Source: Cladopsammia gracilis (taxonomy: Eukaryota > Cnidaria > Anthozoa > Scleractinia > Dendrophylliidae). Taken from it: 64,000 bases of DNA. The stretch is taken from the NCBI GenBank assembly GCA_022457155.1, contig JAJGOT010000362.1, positions 216,001-280,000 on the forward strand. Reading direction: 5' to 3'. The notes under the pieces were generated by a model. The model did not search any database. It had not been told where the DNA came from and saw nothing but the letters and a program-made list of their open reading frames with translations. A program made the position numbers and the translations under genes. This document shows, one piece after another, positions 13,410 through 25,348 of this stretch (the stretch's first letter is position 1; each line of letters opens with the position of its first letter).

Positions 13410-13812
13410 ATCCCCAATATCAAAATATAAATTCTCCTTCCTCGTCCCCATATGCTTCTTACAGAAGTAGTGAGGAGAAGTTGTTTAACCCTTTCACTCT
13501 CAAGAGTGCCAAGAAAAATCCAAAATTTCGTTTTGTAAAATATTGAAAAACAAATGGTACCATGCAAAAGTACTGCTAAAGAGGTTTCATTTGAATGGTC
13601 ACACCATAGGATTTCGTCCACCGACTCAAACGTTAGAACTACACTACATTTCTCCATAACTGACTCTGGGAGCGAAAGGGATAAAAATAACATTATGAGA
13701 ATTCATCGTGGGTGATGATATCCTTAATTCTCATGGCCTCCCTGATTGATTAAACATTGATATTACAAGGAGAAATTTCGCGCTGATCACTATTGGGGCT
13801 TAAAAGGTTTAT
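13410..13812 (-). mobile_element. second MITE family (ends ATTGGGGCTTAAAAGG), copy A, split by an insertion
   Basis: The sequence CCCCAATATCAAAATATAAATT at its left and AAGGAGAAATTTCGCGCTGA at its right match a second copy at 13984-14180. Copy A is interrupted by the 88-bp-unit element at 13486-13681. The termini (TAACCCTTTTAGCCCC when reversed) again suggest a TTAA-type MITE, of a kind I associate with coral genomes. Confidence 0.75.
13486..13681 (+). mobile_element. TTAA element with 88-bp units, copy 5 (one unit), nested in another MITE
   Basis: Begins TAACCCTTTCACTCTCAAGAG and ends ACTCTGGGAGCGAAAGGG. It sits inside the MITE at 13410-13812, so it inserted later than that element. Confidence 0.88.
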
Positions 13813-13983
13813 ACTCTCAATGCAAAGAACCCCCGCCCCCGGGGATGGGGAGGATCTCCCGCATAAAAGTGACGTGGGGATCGTCATATCCGTTAGTGGT
13901 TAAAATTCGTGGTTTGGTACAACTTAAGGTGTTTGAGTTAAAAATGACCACTGGCAGAGTTATTCTGTTACTCTTTAAGGTAT

Positions 13984-14180
13984 TAACCATCAAAATTTAA
14001 ATTCTCATTTCTAGTCCTATACATTTCCTATAGAAGTAGTGGGGAGAAATTGTTTGGATATCAAGAGAACTCACCTTGTGTGATTATGTCCTTAATTCTC
14101 ATGATCTTTTTTATTGATAAGGCATTAATATTACAAGGAGAAATTTGATGCTGATCACTCTTGGGGCTAAAAGGGTTAGG
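13984..14180 (-). mobile_element. second MITE family, copy B (uninterrupted)
   Basis: Runs from TATTAACCATCAAAATTTAA to CTTGGGGCTAAAAGGGTTA and aligns with copy A across its whole length once A's insertion is removed. It shows the empty-site arrangement for copy A. Confidence 0.75.
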
Positions 14181-14559
14181 CGGGGTACACGTGAATTTGA
14201 ATAAAATTTGAAGAGGTTTAAAGAAGGGATAGAAGAAAGAACATGATTTTTGAAACACCAACAGACAGTTGATACCCACGCAAGAGCACCCCAGGTTGTT
14301 GGTGGACTAACTTGGTGTCCGTCTATTAATTATTAACTACAAATTCTAATTTTAAAACTTCACTAAATCTTCAATATTTCTTGTTTCTCCAAATATTACA
14401 AATCCTTTGAGAAAAACTATTTCCTCCCAAAAATACCCAAAAATTTACAAAACATCCTTCAACATAGATTCATGAGATAAGTGAAGGGTTTTTGGATTGC
14501 TTGAAACGTGAACGAGAAGCCAAATTAAGTTGTGGAAAAATGGCATTCAGAGTCCCGCC

Positions 14560-14775
14560 TTAACCCTTCAACTCCCAAGAGTGTCAAAGATAAAATTTAA
14601 GAAAAATGCAAAACTTCATTTTGTAAAATATTGAGAAACAAATGGTACCATGCAAAAGTACTGCTGAAGAGGTTTCATTTGAATGGTCACACCATAGGAT
14701 TTCATCAACAGACTCAAAAGTTAGAACAAATGATACCATGCAAAGTACTGCTGAAGAGATTTCATTTGAATTTTA
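14560..14775 (+). mobile_element. TTAA element with 88-bp units, copy 6 (1.5 units, truncated)
   Basis: Begins TTAACCCTTCAACTCCCAAG. Units lie at 14645 and 14733 (88 bp apart). The second unit stops at TTTCATTTGAATTTTAGGGG, where unrelated sequence begins, so the right terminus is missing. Confidence 0.85.
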
Positions 14776-15059
14776 GGGGTTCCGTTTAAAATCTCTCAAG
14801 ATCATCCCCGTGACTTTTATATAGGAGGGACTCTCCGGACAAAGAGCAGCCAAACTCAAAGTTCACGAAAAAAAAAACTAAATTTGATTTTGTAAAAAAA
14901 ATTAAAAACAAACAGAAGATAAATTAGAGCAACATTACACAAGTGAAATCAAAGTCAACCCCCTGAAAATGCAGATACCACGCAGCTCTTTACAACCTCT
15001 AATTTCATTGGACCTGAATGACTTCAGCAAATTGTATGACATTCTAGTCTTCTCGGATA

Positions 15060-15215
15060 AGGACGAAAAAACTGTAGGTCCCGTCTCACAGCACTCTCTG
15101 ATCTGTTCGTGTGGGACGTTAAAGATCCCACATCACTGTTCGAAAAGAGTAGGGGACGTAGACCCCGGTGGTGTGGTCAACCTTGCGGGTTGTGGGATTG
15201 GTAGGGATGGCACCT
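15060..15215 (+). repeat. probable interspersed repeat fragment
   Basis: A GC-richer block (GTGGGACGTTAAAGATCCCA, then TTCGAAAAGAGTAGGGGACG and CCCCGGTGGTGTGGTC) that recalls dispersed repeats I associate with coral genomes. There is no second copy in this window to prove it. Confidence 0.35.
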
Positions 15216-15345
15216 TGCATCAAAAAAAAGCGCAAAGCGCAAAATACATGTGTTTATTTTTTTCTGAAACATCTCAGCGGTCCGGAATCCTAAATCCTTG
15301 AATCTGATTGGCTAATCGCGCGCTTTCCCGCGCTTTCAGCCGGTC

Positions 15346-16480
15346 GGTTTGCCGGTTGTACTTTCACGATTGCAATGACACTGAATTGATTTTCTGTTGG
15401 TGAACTGCTTATATCATTGAATTTTCTCGTAAATTATGAACCCAGACGAAAGCTAGCAAAGCGAAAGTGAATTTTTATTGGCCAGATATAATATTTAACG
15501 ACACAAACAAAGAAAACAATGAAGAAAACCGGCGAAGTTTCATCATAGCTGACATCGGCTGACATACAAAGACCCGACAACGCGCTGAAGATCTTAACTA
15601 CGCTTAAACCAGGTACAAAAAGACTCAATGAAGAAAGACAGAACAAACCAAGTGGAAGGAGAAATCAGCCGAAAAAATAAAGGCCAATTTTATTCCTCGA
15701 AAAGGCGAGTACAAGTTTCGATTTTATGATTTATTGATTTTATAGTTTTTGGGTTTGTTGTTGTTTTTTACAAAGCGGCAAAACATTACTATAATAAGAT
15801 GCAATCTAGCGCTTTTTTACAAAGGTTTTGACTCCATTCGGTTTAAGTGTTCTTATTTTTCTGGTTGTGTGTTTTTCTCCTAATAGAGATTCTGTGAATT
15901 TTTTATTAAAAAGTCTTTTGTCATTCTAGTCTTGTACTAGTTTATTGTCAATAATTTACACGCCATTTAGCGATCGGATTTAATTTGTACTTTCACTACA
16001 TTTCTCGGTTTGTATGCTTTTATTTCTCGGTTTTTACCTTCTTTTATCGAAATTCTATAAGTTTTCATTCAAGAAAACATGATTTTTAAATTAGAATAGC
16101 TCAGTTTAAGTTTTCGCCCCGCTGTAAATAAATTACGCTCGACTTTTCTTTGTAATAGAAAAATTTGAAAAGTTTTAAAAGTTATAATTCAGCTTTCCAC
16201 GGCTTCGCTGTAGGCAAGAACATTTCCGCTATCCTCACCGGAGGCAAACACAAGAGTCGTTTACTCTACCAAGAGACATAAACTGATATGATGACTTTGC
16301 ACATTAAGTTTTTTTTTTGTTTATGAATGGAAAGTTGTGAAGATTACCGAGTTAATTTAGATTTTGCGCGCGTTCTGTCAGTTTAGCTGTACGCGGCGCG
16401 TAAGAAACATTTCTTGGAAAGTTGTACATGAATGATTTTCACAGCGAATCGCAGAATTAAAGTAGGAAAAAAAAAAATAA
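15346..16480. other. no gene recognised
   Basis: AT-rich DNA between the repeat block near 15.1 kb and the foldback at 16.48 kb. The longest frames are short and match no family. Confidence 0.5.
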
Positions 16481-16623
16481 GTTATTTACCGGCCTAGGTC
16501 GGTCCGTATAGGAAAAAACTGTGCCCTCGGTCTTGAGTACGGCCCTCGGCCTACGGCCTCGGGCCGTACTCAAGACCTCGGGCACAGTTTTTTCCTATAC
16601 GGACCTCCCGGCCGGTAAATAAC
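16481..16623. repeat. 143-bp near-perfect foldback element
   Basis: Left arm GTTATTTACCGGCC, then GTCCGTATAGGAAAAAACTG, then CTTGAGTACGGCCC. The right arm is its reverse complement and ends GGCCGGTAAATAAC. The arms are about 70 bp with only a few single-base differences around a tiny loop near 16,552. It is much more GC-rich than its surroundings and has no coding capacity. Confidence 0.9.
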
Positions 16624-19600
16624 ATATATATATGATCTAATGCGCCGTACATTAAAAAAGCAATTAAATAAAACTATTAAATAAGTAAAATACATACATA
16701 CTATAATTATATCGTGATTAAAACTATAGATTATAAGCTAATTTGAAAAAGTGTGATTTAAGAGCTGACTTAAAATGATCAAAATTGTCCTCAGCTCTTG
16801 TAAGAGCTACGTGCTGCCCCTGAAAATAACTTAAAGCTAATAACCGTTTTTCAAATTAACACAGCAAGAAGGTTCCAGAACTAGATTAACCTTGTCTTTT
16901 AAAATTAGAAATATGAAGTTTCCTTCCCAGCCACTGCATGTTTAGAGGTCTTTAATCTTCGACTTAAGTTTCTAATAATTTCTTTTAGTACTGGGTTCAT
17001 GGTTCAGTTCACTGCAATCCTTAGCATCATCCGAATTAGTACAAGGACAAGAGCAGGCATAAAACTTGTCAAAATAAGCACAATTTGCACAAGTAAACTG
17101 ACAAGAACCCACGCAAAACCCCTTTTTTTTTTAATACACAGCGTGTGGGAATGTCACTGGGAATGTCGAATGGGGTCTGGCATAATTGATAAAAATAATT
17201 ATACTGTCTCATAGAACAAATTTAACACCTTGTACGCTTATTCTTTGCTGGGCTTACCAGTGGGAAACAGTCATTATTTTTATTTATACAAATAAAAAAA
17301 AGCAGATTAGTATTTTTGCTCTTGATTTTTTTTCCAGAAAGTTTCAAGATCACTTGATGTAAGCATCAAAACAGGCAAGAATTCAGTTTCGGTCGTTACA
17401 CTTTAATTTTCGTACAAGCTCAACAAAACATCAATTTTGGCATAGTGAAGTACTGCTCTCATATCCCAAAGAGCGTCCAGTATTCGAGATAAAAAATAGA
17501 CAGAGAGCTATGCTTACAAAGATCTAGAGTAATTTGAATATTTTATAAACGAGAGGTTTTTACGCCTACGGATCCATTTCTAGTGTAAATTCAGTCTTCC
17601 TTAAAAGGTCATTGACTTGTAAGCATTCACCACTTGGTAGACATAAACCATGTGACATGTGTAAATACAATTTAATATAATGTAAAGTGTGCTTTAGTAA
17701 ATAACATAAAAGAGCGCGCGCTAAAAATTAGGTCGACCAAGTTAAGTAAACACAATTTTTAAAGTTGATTTAGCATGGGAACTCAGGAAGAACTGTATAT
17801 CAATTTTACAACGACTATATTAAAAGGCTGCCTCCGGTAATAACTTAATTTCTACATTTAAATAAGAACATTTGTTCTTGTTTTTCAGCTGAGCAATGTT
17901 CAGTATTTGCCTGTCAATATGTACCGCTACGGTAAATATTTGTGATTTATTTCCCTGGCATACAGAGTAAGACATTTAGTTTCATGATCAGTGCTATATC
18001 TAGACTGATGCATGTTGACATTGATCACACTGGGAGACGGACTAACCTTATAAAATCGTCAGAACAAAGCAGTTTGCCTTTGTGCGCCGCTTCACGAGAG
18101 AATTCACAAAAGCTGGCCACCAAGAAACCTTACAGCGAAGTCCCTCGTGAACCATAAGCGAGCGCCATACCAGCTCTTTCCCGTTGTTTGTTCTTTTGTT
18201 AGGATAAAGTCAACAATGATTAAACCGATCAACTGTTCCGGTCACGCTCCGAATACTTCCAAAGAGCTTCTTCTTGAAAATTTCCGATCCTTTCTTAACA
18301 AATCTCCAAGCAGAACTCGCCTGCTAATTAGTCTTTACAAGACCCCATGGAATTTGACACAAAGTTTTAATTTCCTTCTCCCCGTCATTTTAGGACCAAT
18401 GAATTGGGCGGAGAAGGAAAACAAAAGATATGCGATTTTAATCGCCGTTGAATATTTAAAACTACACCAGCAACCTGTCACGCGTCCATCTGCGCGTATT
18501 ATAACAATTCTGCCAGCGCAATTCCATGAACAATCCCCTATTTATTTTCTTGGCGCGAACGACGGGTGAAAGAACTGGTTGCAAATTGTGAGGCAATTAC
18601 TCAAAATGACAAATAACAAGTGAATAAGAACAAAATTCTGCCTTGACGCGTGAAGCTAAAAAGGTACTTTTCCGTGCATCTTTTTACAACTATTGTTAAT
18701 TGTTCCTTTTGAAACTAACAGACAAAACTCGACGCAAAAGCATTCCATCGCTGGGTTATCGTAACCAGAAGAGATAGCAATTGACCGCATACAATTTAAT
18801 TTCAAAGTGAACTTGCTCACCATTTCCTTGACCAAATGGCATTGTGTTTCTCAATGTATCGCCCCTTGCTAAATTAGCCACCAATCCAAGAGAACGTTTT
18901 GGTCGATTGAAAACATGTCATCTGAGCTGTCTAGTAAATATCTATAAGTAAATAAAAACTGGATGATGATGAGTCGAGTAAACATACAGCTGTCGATAAC
19001 AGCGGGAAAAATAAATAAAAGCTCCGCTTAGCTAACAAGAACAACGCTTCGACAAGGTAAATAAATCACTGATAATTGGTCTAGATAAAGATGACCGCTC
19101 AACTGCAACCAATATCATGATTGGGTGTGTATCTATGTACATTTGAAATATCGCCTCCGAGAAACTCCAGCAACCTTACACTGGTTAAGTTTCCTTTGTT
19201 ATGATGTTTTAGTCAAAACAAAAGGTGCTCATGGTATTTCCTCGTTTCACACCGGACGTGGGAAGCAAATATTATCCCGTTCAATATTCAAAGTTTATTT
19301 TCTGTTCGAGCGTTACCTTTTTTTTCAATATATATATTGCCATTTGCCAGACATCTCTATGAAGAAGATGGTACATCTAAAACCTCAAGCAACCGTTTTC
19401 TTTGACCCATAAAAATTGCTATAAATTGCACACAACCCAGAAATATAAGAGGTTGTAAATGCAGTCCAAATGTTGAGCTGTTTCTTTTGAAAAACCCTTA
19501 ATTAAAATATATGGTACTTTTTCAAAAAAGTAGCAAATACGTCAGACTATAATGAAATTTGAAGATCAAAGAAAAATTGTGTATGGCAAAACAAATATTG

Positions 19601-21050
19601 GTGGACATAAGTGCAAGAGCGTTGGCTTTTGATTCAAGAGCTTGAACTAAGTCGCTGTGCCGGGACGAAGTATCACTAGAGTAAAAGGCATAGTTCCAAA
19701 GCTACCGCGTAAACAGGAGCGCTCTTGAATCGGTGCAAAATAAATATCTATTGTTTGGGAAGTTTTTGTTAGACCAATATACCACGCAGAACAACCTGCC
19801 GTTGAGTGAATTTGATACACGCTTTTGAACTGGTTCACATCTCTTCTTGATTTCCACCTGCCACCTAGCATCGTTTTCACGTGCTCACAATGTTCTTAAC
19901 TTTCTTCAAATTTTAATAATTAGTACTTACAGAGTTGTCTCACTTTAGTTGTTTGCAATCGCTTTTTTCCGGCTGCACTTTTTTAAAGGGGTGCTTGGCG
20001 TTGGACGCAGTCACGCTTCGTGTTGGAAATTTTTCGACCTTGAATTTCTTGAATGAAATCACAGCTCCGATTCCAGCCTTTTATGTTGTCAGTTTGACGT
20101 TTCTAACACATTTCAGACACACCTCTCGTTAAGGAAAATTTCTCTCAATGTCTTCTCTAAATAGATCGTTAGCAAAACGTGTTTGGTCATTTTCAAACCG
20201 GGAACAAAAGCAAAGACACCGGTTATAGATCCAGAACGAGGGTATGTCGCGGATGTCTCCATATAAGCATCAGGAAAGGCTGATGTTAGCAAAGGAATAT
20301 GGCTAGTTACAAGTCAATTCGCAACAGGAAGTATATCGACATGCATATTCTGATATCAACATTCATATTCTCTTTACTAGCTTTCTATGACCCTTTTTTA
20401 TCACTAATTGGCAGAGCATGACTACCTCGTTACTGCCGATCGGTTATTTCACTCTTATGACCTACGAAGTGGTTATTTTTTTCCCCGGTTAATTTTATTT
20501 GGAGCAAATGATGTCAATAAATCAGTATTGAAAGTAAAGGACTTAAGTCTTCGTTAGCCTGAATCGATTGTTATCAAGATTCAAGATCACTTGTTTCCCG
20601 AAAGTCTTTATGACCAAGTTTAGCCAAAACAATTGATCTGTAACTTCGCGCTTGTTGTATTAACAAAAGTCTAAACCTTTGCAAAATTACAAAGGGCATT
20701 AGGCGGACCAAGCACGTGTTATACAAGTAAGATTCCATTCAAACCAAGCGCCATTAACACGTTCGGATAAATCTATAAATACGGCCACCAAATAAAAGAA
20801 ATATGTTGTTTTGTTTCATTCGGTAGGTAAAATCGTCTGTCGTTTTAGAGAAGAACAAAAAAGCCCTCAGATAAATACGAACTAAAATGAAATGCCCCAG
20901 GGTAACGAGTTCTCAGTTAAGAGGTAATTCCGGCATTAACTTCCGCTTGCCTATGAATTGCTTTTGTTTGAAATGAAAGTTTATAGAACTCCGGCAACTT
21001 TACCGGAATTAAATTGATCGTCAATAACCTACAAGTACAATACAACTATT
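16624..21050. other. exon-free interval
   Basis: About 4.4 kb with no strong repeats. The longest frame (about 18,147-18,569, plus) begins with GTG; its first ATG is at 18,217. It shows no domain, so I do not call it a gene. Confidence 0.5.
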
Positions 21051-21755
21051 AGTTCTCTTGTTCTCTATGATAATATTTGTTTTCCTTTGCTTAAACAGGG
21101 AAAATAGTACTTGTTTCATCAAACTGCTGCACAAATATAACTTATTTGGATTCTTAAAAACTTAAATAATGTTTAACTACCTACTTTGACTGTATACGCT
21201 AAAGAACTGCAGTACGAACAGAGGAAATATTTACATTTATCTGTATTCTGGACGTTTTGACTTGACTGAAATGTTGGATTCATGCTCTTTATGATAGACA
21301 TCATGAAGTGTCCCCTAAACCTAATTCTTACCTAAACACAAGCAATTCTGTCAAACATGAAGTCATTTGGAAATTACAAATAATTGTGTGTAATATGAAG
21401 TGCCCAAGGTCCGAGTTACGTGCATTTCTGGACATGAGTGGAAATGTTTGTCAAAAAACAGGGTCAATGATATGCTAACAAAAAGCGGTTAGACAAATGC
21501 TAGAAATCATTTGAATGATGTCTACTTTAAAAGACCTTTTGAATAGTCTCAATGAACAGTCAGTGTTTTCGCAGTTCGCACGCTTCATGGGCAAAATATA
21601 AAACAATGAAACCGATATTAGTCTTCTTGTGCTATATAAAATATTTGTTTTTCCTTTGCTTACACAGGGAAAATAGTACTTATTTCAACAAACTGCTGTA
21701 TAAATATTACTTATTTAGATTCTTAAAAACCCATAATAATGTTTACCTTTTTCTA
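21050..21755 (+). repeat. direct duplication of about 125 bp (21050-21175 and 21605-21755)
   Basis: Both copies contain CAGGGAAAATAGTACTT and then ATTCTTAAAAAC followed by AATAATGTTTA, with about 85-90% identity by eye and a spacing of about 0.55 kb. Origin unknown. Confidence 0.75.
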
Positions 21756-21989
21756 AGTAATCTTTATGACATCCATTAATCTCTTACAGAAAACCGCTTA
21801 AGATGTTAATTACTTGACTTCTTTCAAAATGATCGCTAAGCTTAACTAACGGTCTTGAACCAGCTAGATAAATAATTAAAAACGACTGTGTAATCCTAAT
21901 TTTCAAGGGGTACTTTCGATATTGTTTTTGGAATTTTTAACCATACATCGTACATCATTTTGGTACTGAATAGTCATTTTTAACATATG

Positions 21990-22196
21990 GTTGATATCGA
22001 TTCAGTTTTCCTACCAATTACGTTCGGTTAAAACTCTAACTGATCCTTTAACTTTTGTAAATAGTTATTTGTTACCCATATTTTACCGGTAGTATGATAT
22101 ACAATTCAGTTTTCCTCCCAGTTAGGTTCGGTTAAAACTCTAGCTGGTTCTTTAACTTTCGTTGATAGTTATTCGTTACCCATATTTTCCCGGTAG
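21990..22196 (+). repeat. tandem duplication of about 105 bp
   Basis: TTCAGTTTTCCTACCAATTA, then CGGTTAAAACTCTAACTG, to TTACCCATATTTTACCGGTA is followed at once by a second copy reading TTCAGTTTTCCTCCCAGTTA to CCATATTTTCCCGGTAG. It sits directly beside the six-unit TTAA element. Confidence 0.8.
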
Positions 22197-22210
22197 TCAC
22201 TTTAATCCTT

Positions 22211-22862
22211 ATTTAACTCCTTAGAGTGCTAAAAATAAAAATTCAATAAAAATCCCAAATTTCATTTTGTAAAATATTGACAAACAAATGGTACCATGCA
22301 AAAGTACTGTCGAAAAGGTTTCATTTGAATTGTCACACCATAGGATTTCGTCCACAGACTCAAAAGTTAGAACAAATGGTACCATGCAAAAGTACTGCTG
22401 AAGAGGTTTCATTTGAATGGTCACACCATAGGATTTCACCAACAGTCTCAAAAGTTAGAACAAATGGTACCATGCAAAAGTACTGCTGAAGAGGTTTCAT
22501 TTGAATGGTCACACCATAGGATTTCACCAACAGTCTCAAAAGTTAGAACAAATGGTACCATGCAAAAGTACTGCTGAAGAGGTTTCATTTGAATGGTCAC
22601 ACCATAGGATTTCGTCTACAGACTCAAAAGTTAGAACAAATGGTACCATGCAAAAGTACTGCTGAAGAGGTTTCATTTGAATGGTCACACCATAGGATTT
22701 CATCAACAGACTCAAAAGTTAGAACAAATGGTACCATGCAAAAGTACTGCTGAAGAGGTTTCAATAGAATGGTCACACCATGCATAGGATTTCGTCAACA
22801 GACTCAAAAGTTGGAACGACACTACATGTCTCCATAATTGATTCTGGAAGTGGAATGGTTAA
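22211..22862 (+). mobile_element. TTAA element with 88-bp units, copy 7 (six tandem units)
   Basis: The longest array in the window. GTACCATGC recurs at 22291, 22379, 22467, 22555, 22643 and 22731, every interval being exactly 88 bp. Left end: TTTAACTCCTTAGAGTGC. Right end: TGATTCTGGAAGTGGAATGGTTAAA. Third and fourth units share variants (CACCAACAGTCTC), which indicates recent unit duplication. Confidence 0.95.
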
Positions 22863-23327
22863 ATGACTCGCGGAACCATTATGGTTCTTCTGTTCTTCCG
22901 TCTCTTGAATTCTTACTATCGATTGCAGTTCTTGGTTTTCACGTGACGTCATCAAATTCGAAAATCATAAATTGTAATGCCTTCTGAATTTATATGTCCA
23001 CCAGGTTGAAGATGACTTAAAAATAAATCTTTTCACAAGTATCCAACCCGGTAGCGTCTTTCGTTTTGAAAATACAGCATTTTGAATTTCTGACTTTTCA
23101 CCCTACGTGACACCAACATGGCGTCCGTGACAAAGCTTTTTCCTATGAAACAAGGGCCTCTCCTCGTGATTTTTGGCACTTTGGGCAGTTAAAGTATTAG
23201 GAATGCACTTTATGCGAATGAATAGTAGTTCACGAGAGAAAAGTAATCGCTTTCAGAGCGAAAGTGAAGTCCAGATGTTTTTATTGATTTCCGGCGGCCA
23301 TCTTGGTGCCCCTCGGAGGGGCAACAA

Positions 23328-23888
23328 GATGGCGTTTCCATACAAAGCTCTGTAAATTTGAGTCGAGTGCTTCGGCGAATAATTCAACAACGGGATACTG
23401 CACAGATCTGAGACTTAGCGAAGTTTTTTATTTGTTACTCTTTTATAACATTACAAATTATTGGCTTCTTTCACTAAATAGTTTCGATTCTAAAACATTA
23501 TATCTTGGTGTCCCTCCGGGATGACGTTTCCATACAAAGCTCTGTAAATTTGAGTCGAATGCTTCGGCGAATAATTCAACAACGGGATACTGCACAGATC
23601 TGAGACTTAGCGAAGTTTTTAACTATTTGTTACTCTTTTATAACATTACAAATTATTGGCTTCTTTCACTAAATAGTTTCGATTCTAAAACATTATATTT
23701 TAGTGTCCCTCCGGGATGACGTTTCCATACAAAGCTCTGTAAATTTGAGTCGAATGCTTCGGCGAATAATTCAACAACGGAGTATTGCACAGATCTGAGA
23801 CTTCGCGAAGTTGTTTATTTGTTACTCTTTTATAACATTACAAATTATTGGCTTCCTTCGCTAATTCGTTTCGATTTTAAAATTTTAT
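23328..23888 (+). repeat. three tandem copies of a ~193-bp unit
   Basis: Units begin at 23328, 23520 and 23715 with GATGACGTTTCCATACAAAG (GATGGCG in the first). They continue through ATTCAACAACGGGATACTGC and TATAACATTACAAATTATTG. The second and third are separated by TCCCTCCGG. Copies differ at a few percent of positions; the third is the most diverged. No coding capacity. Confidence 0.92.
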
Positions 23889-24943
23889 GGCGTGACAGTG
23901 AAAACCAAGAATAGTTAAGTTTTTAACTTGGTGCGCATTCAAACAACATTTAATTTTATAGTTACAGACTCGCTAGGCCCAGGAATCTGAGATTTTGTTG
24001 CTGTTAAATCAAATGTTTAAAGATTATACGACGTTCACGATCATTTAGATTTGACATAAAAGGTAGTATTTTTTTTAAAGAAATCAATGATATTTCTAGC
24101 TATTCATCGCAGCGAACATGTTGACCGGCTCATTTCAAATAAATTCCTAGCACAAAGGACTGAAAAATCAAGAAAGTATACATGGTGCTTATTGACTGGG
24201 ACAAAGAACCGGTGGTCATAAAATAAGGTGTTTATTGACCAGGTACAAGGCGGGCCATGGTGTAAACAAGGCGGTCATGTGCGCGAACTGCTTAAAACTC
24301 GCCGGTAAACTATCTTGTCAAACAAAAATAACAACTTGTTGCGTGTATCCTGAAAACCCTAAGACTTTCAGAATTGAGCCTTAGCAATTTAGTCATATAT
24401 CCTAGGTTTAAATAATACAAAAGACAAGTTTTTTTTCGCGTATAGCCTTCCTTTTAGAGTGAAGTCTGTTGGTTCGACAAAAAGTATAAATCATATCATT
24501 TAAAAGCAGTTATATCTCAATTTGATACGTTGAGAAATCTTTATTCATTGAAATCAATGCATGGGTAACAACAGTCACAAGTTCATTCGCGAAGTCAAGT
24601 TACACAGTGACCGTGCCTTTGTTTTCTAGGCTCGGTTCAGCTGTGGGTTTGATATACACGAAAAATAAAATGGCGTCGCTCATTTGCGCAAGAACCAGCA
24701 AGGCTAAGCTAAAAGAGGAAACATTTTTATCCAATCATCTAACATCATGTTGCATGAATATGTTTTATCGTTCGGCTGCCTCTCAGAGCTTTGGTTTCCT
24801 TTAAAATTATTTTTCATGACGAGCAATGTCTGGGCAATGTTTGATAAGATATTGTTTTCTCATTTAGCCGAGCCTTCACTGAGTACCACGCATTTCAGCG
24901 AATGATCACATTTTAGCATTTGCAACACCTTGTACAGCAAAGT
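23889..24943. other. no gene recognised
   Basis: AT-rich single-copy-looking sequence between two repeat blocks; no domain-bearing frame. Confidence 0.5.
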
Positions 24944-25216
24944 AAACAGTGCCACAGAAAAGTACTGCTCAATAGCTTTCATTTAAATGGTCACACGTTA
25001 GGACTTTATCCACAGTCTCAAAAGATAGAACCACCTTGTACTTTAGGATTTTATCCACAGACTCAAAAGTTAGAACCAGCATAATAAACAGCACCACAGG
25101 AAAGTACTGCTCAATAGCTTTCATTTGAATGGTTACACTTTAGGATTTTATTCTCAGACGCAAAAGTTAGAACCACAATTATATGACTTAAAGTTAAACT
25201 CTGGCAGTAAAAGGAA
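24944..25216 (+). mobile_element. 106-bp-unit relative of the TTAA element, copy a
   Basis: Contains AAAGTACTGCTCAATAGCTTTC twice, with CAGACTCAAAAGTTAGAACC, the same core as the 88-bp family. It adds about 18 bp (CACCTTGTACAGCATAATAA) per unit. It ends TTAAACTCTGGCAGTAAAAGG, a degenerate form of the family terminus. Confidence 0.75.
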
Positions 25217-25348
25217 TAATCTAATACAATATTCCCCTGTTCATCGTTTTCGTATTCAAGTCACCTGCCTGCTTTTTACAATGTATTGACATTGAAGGAG
25301 CATACAGAAATTAATGAGCAGTGTCTGTGATATGTATGTACATAACTG

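Noticed and set aside
18147..18569. 140-codon plus-strand frame
   Set aside because: It begins at GTG with the first ATG at 18,217, has no recognisable domain and no splice context.
22211..22862. Regular 88-bp array considered as a CRISPR array
   Set aside because: The whole unit is repeated with no unique spacers, and the surroundings are eukaryotic.
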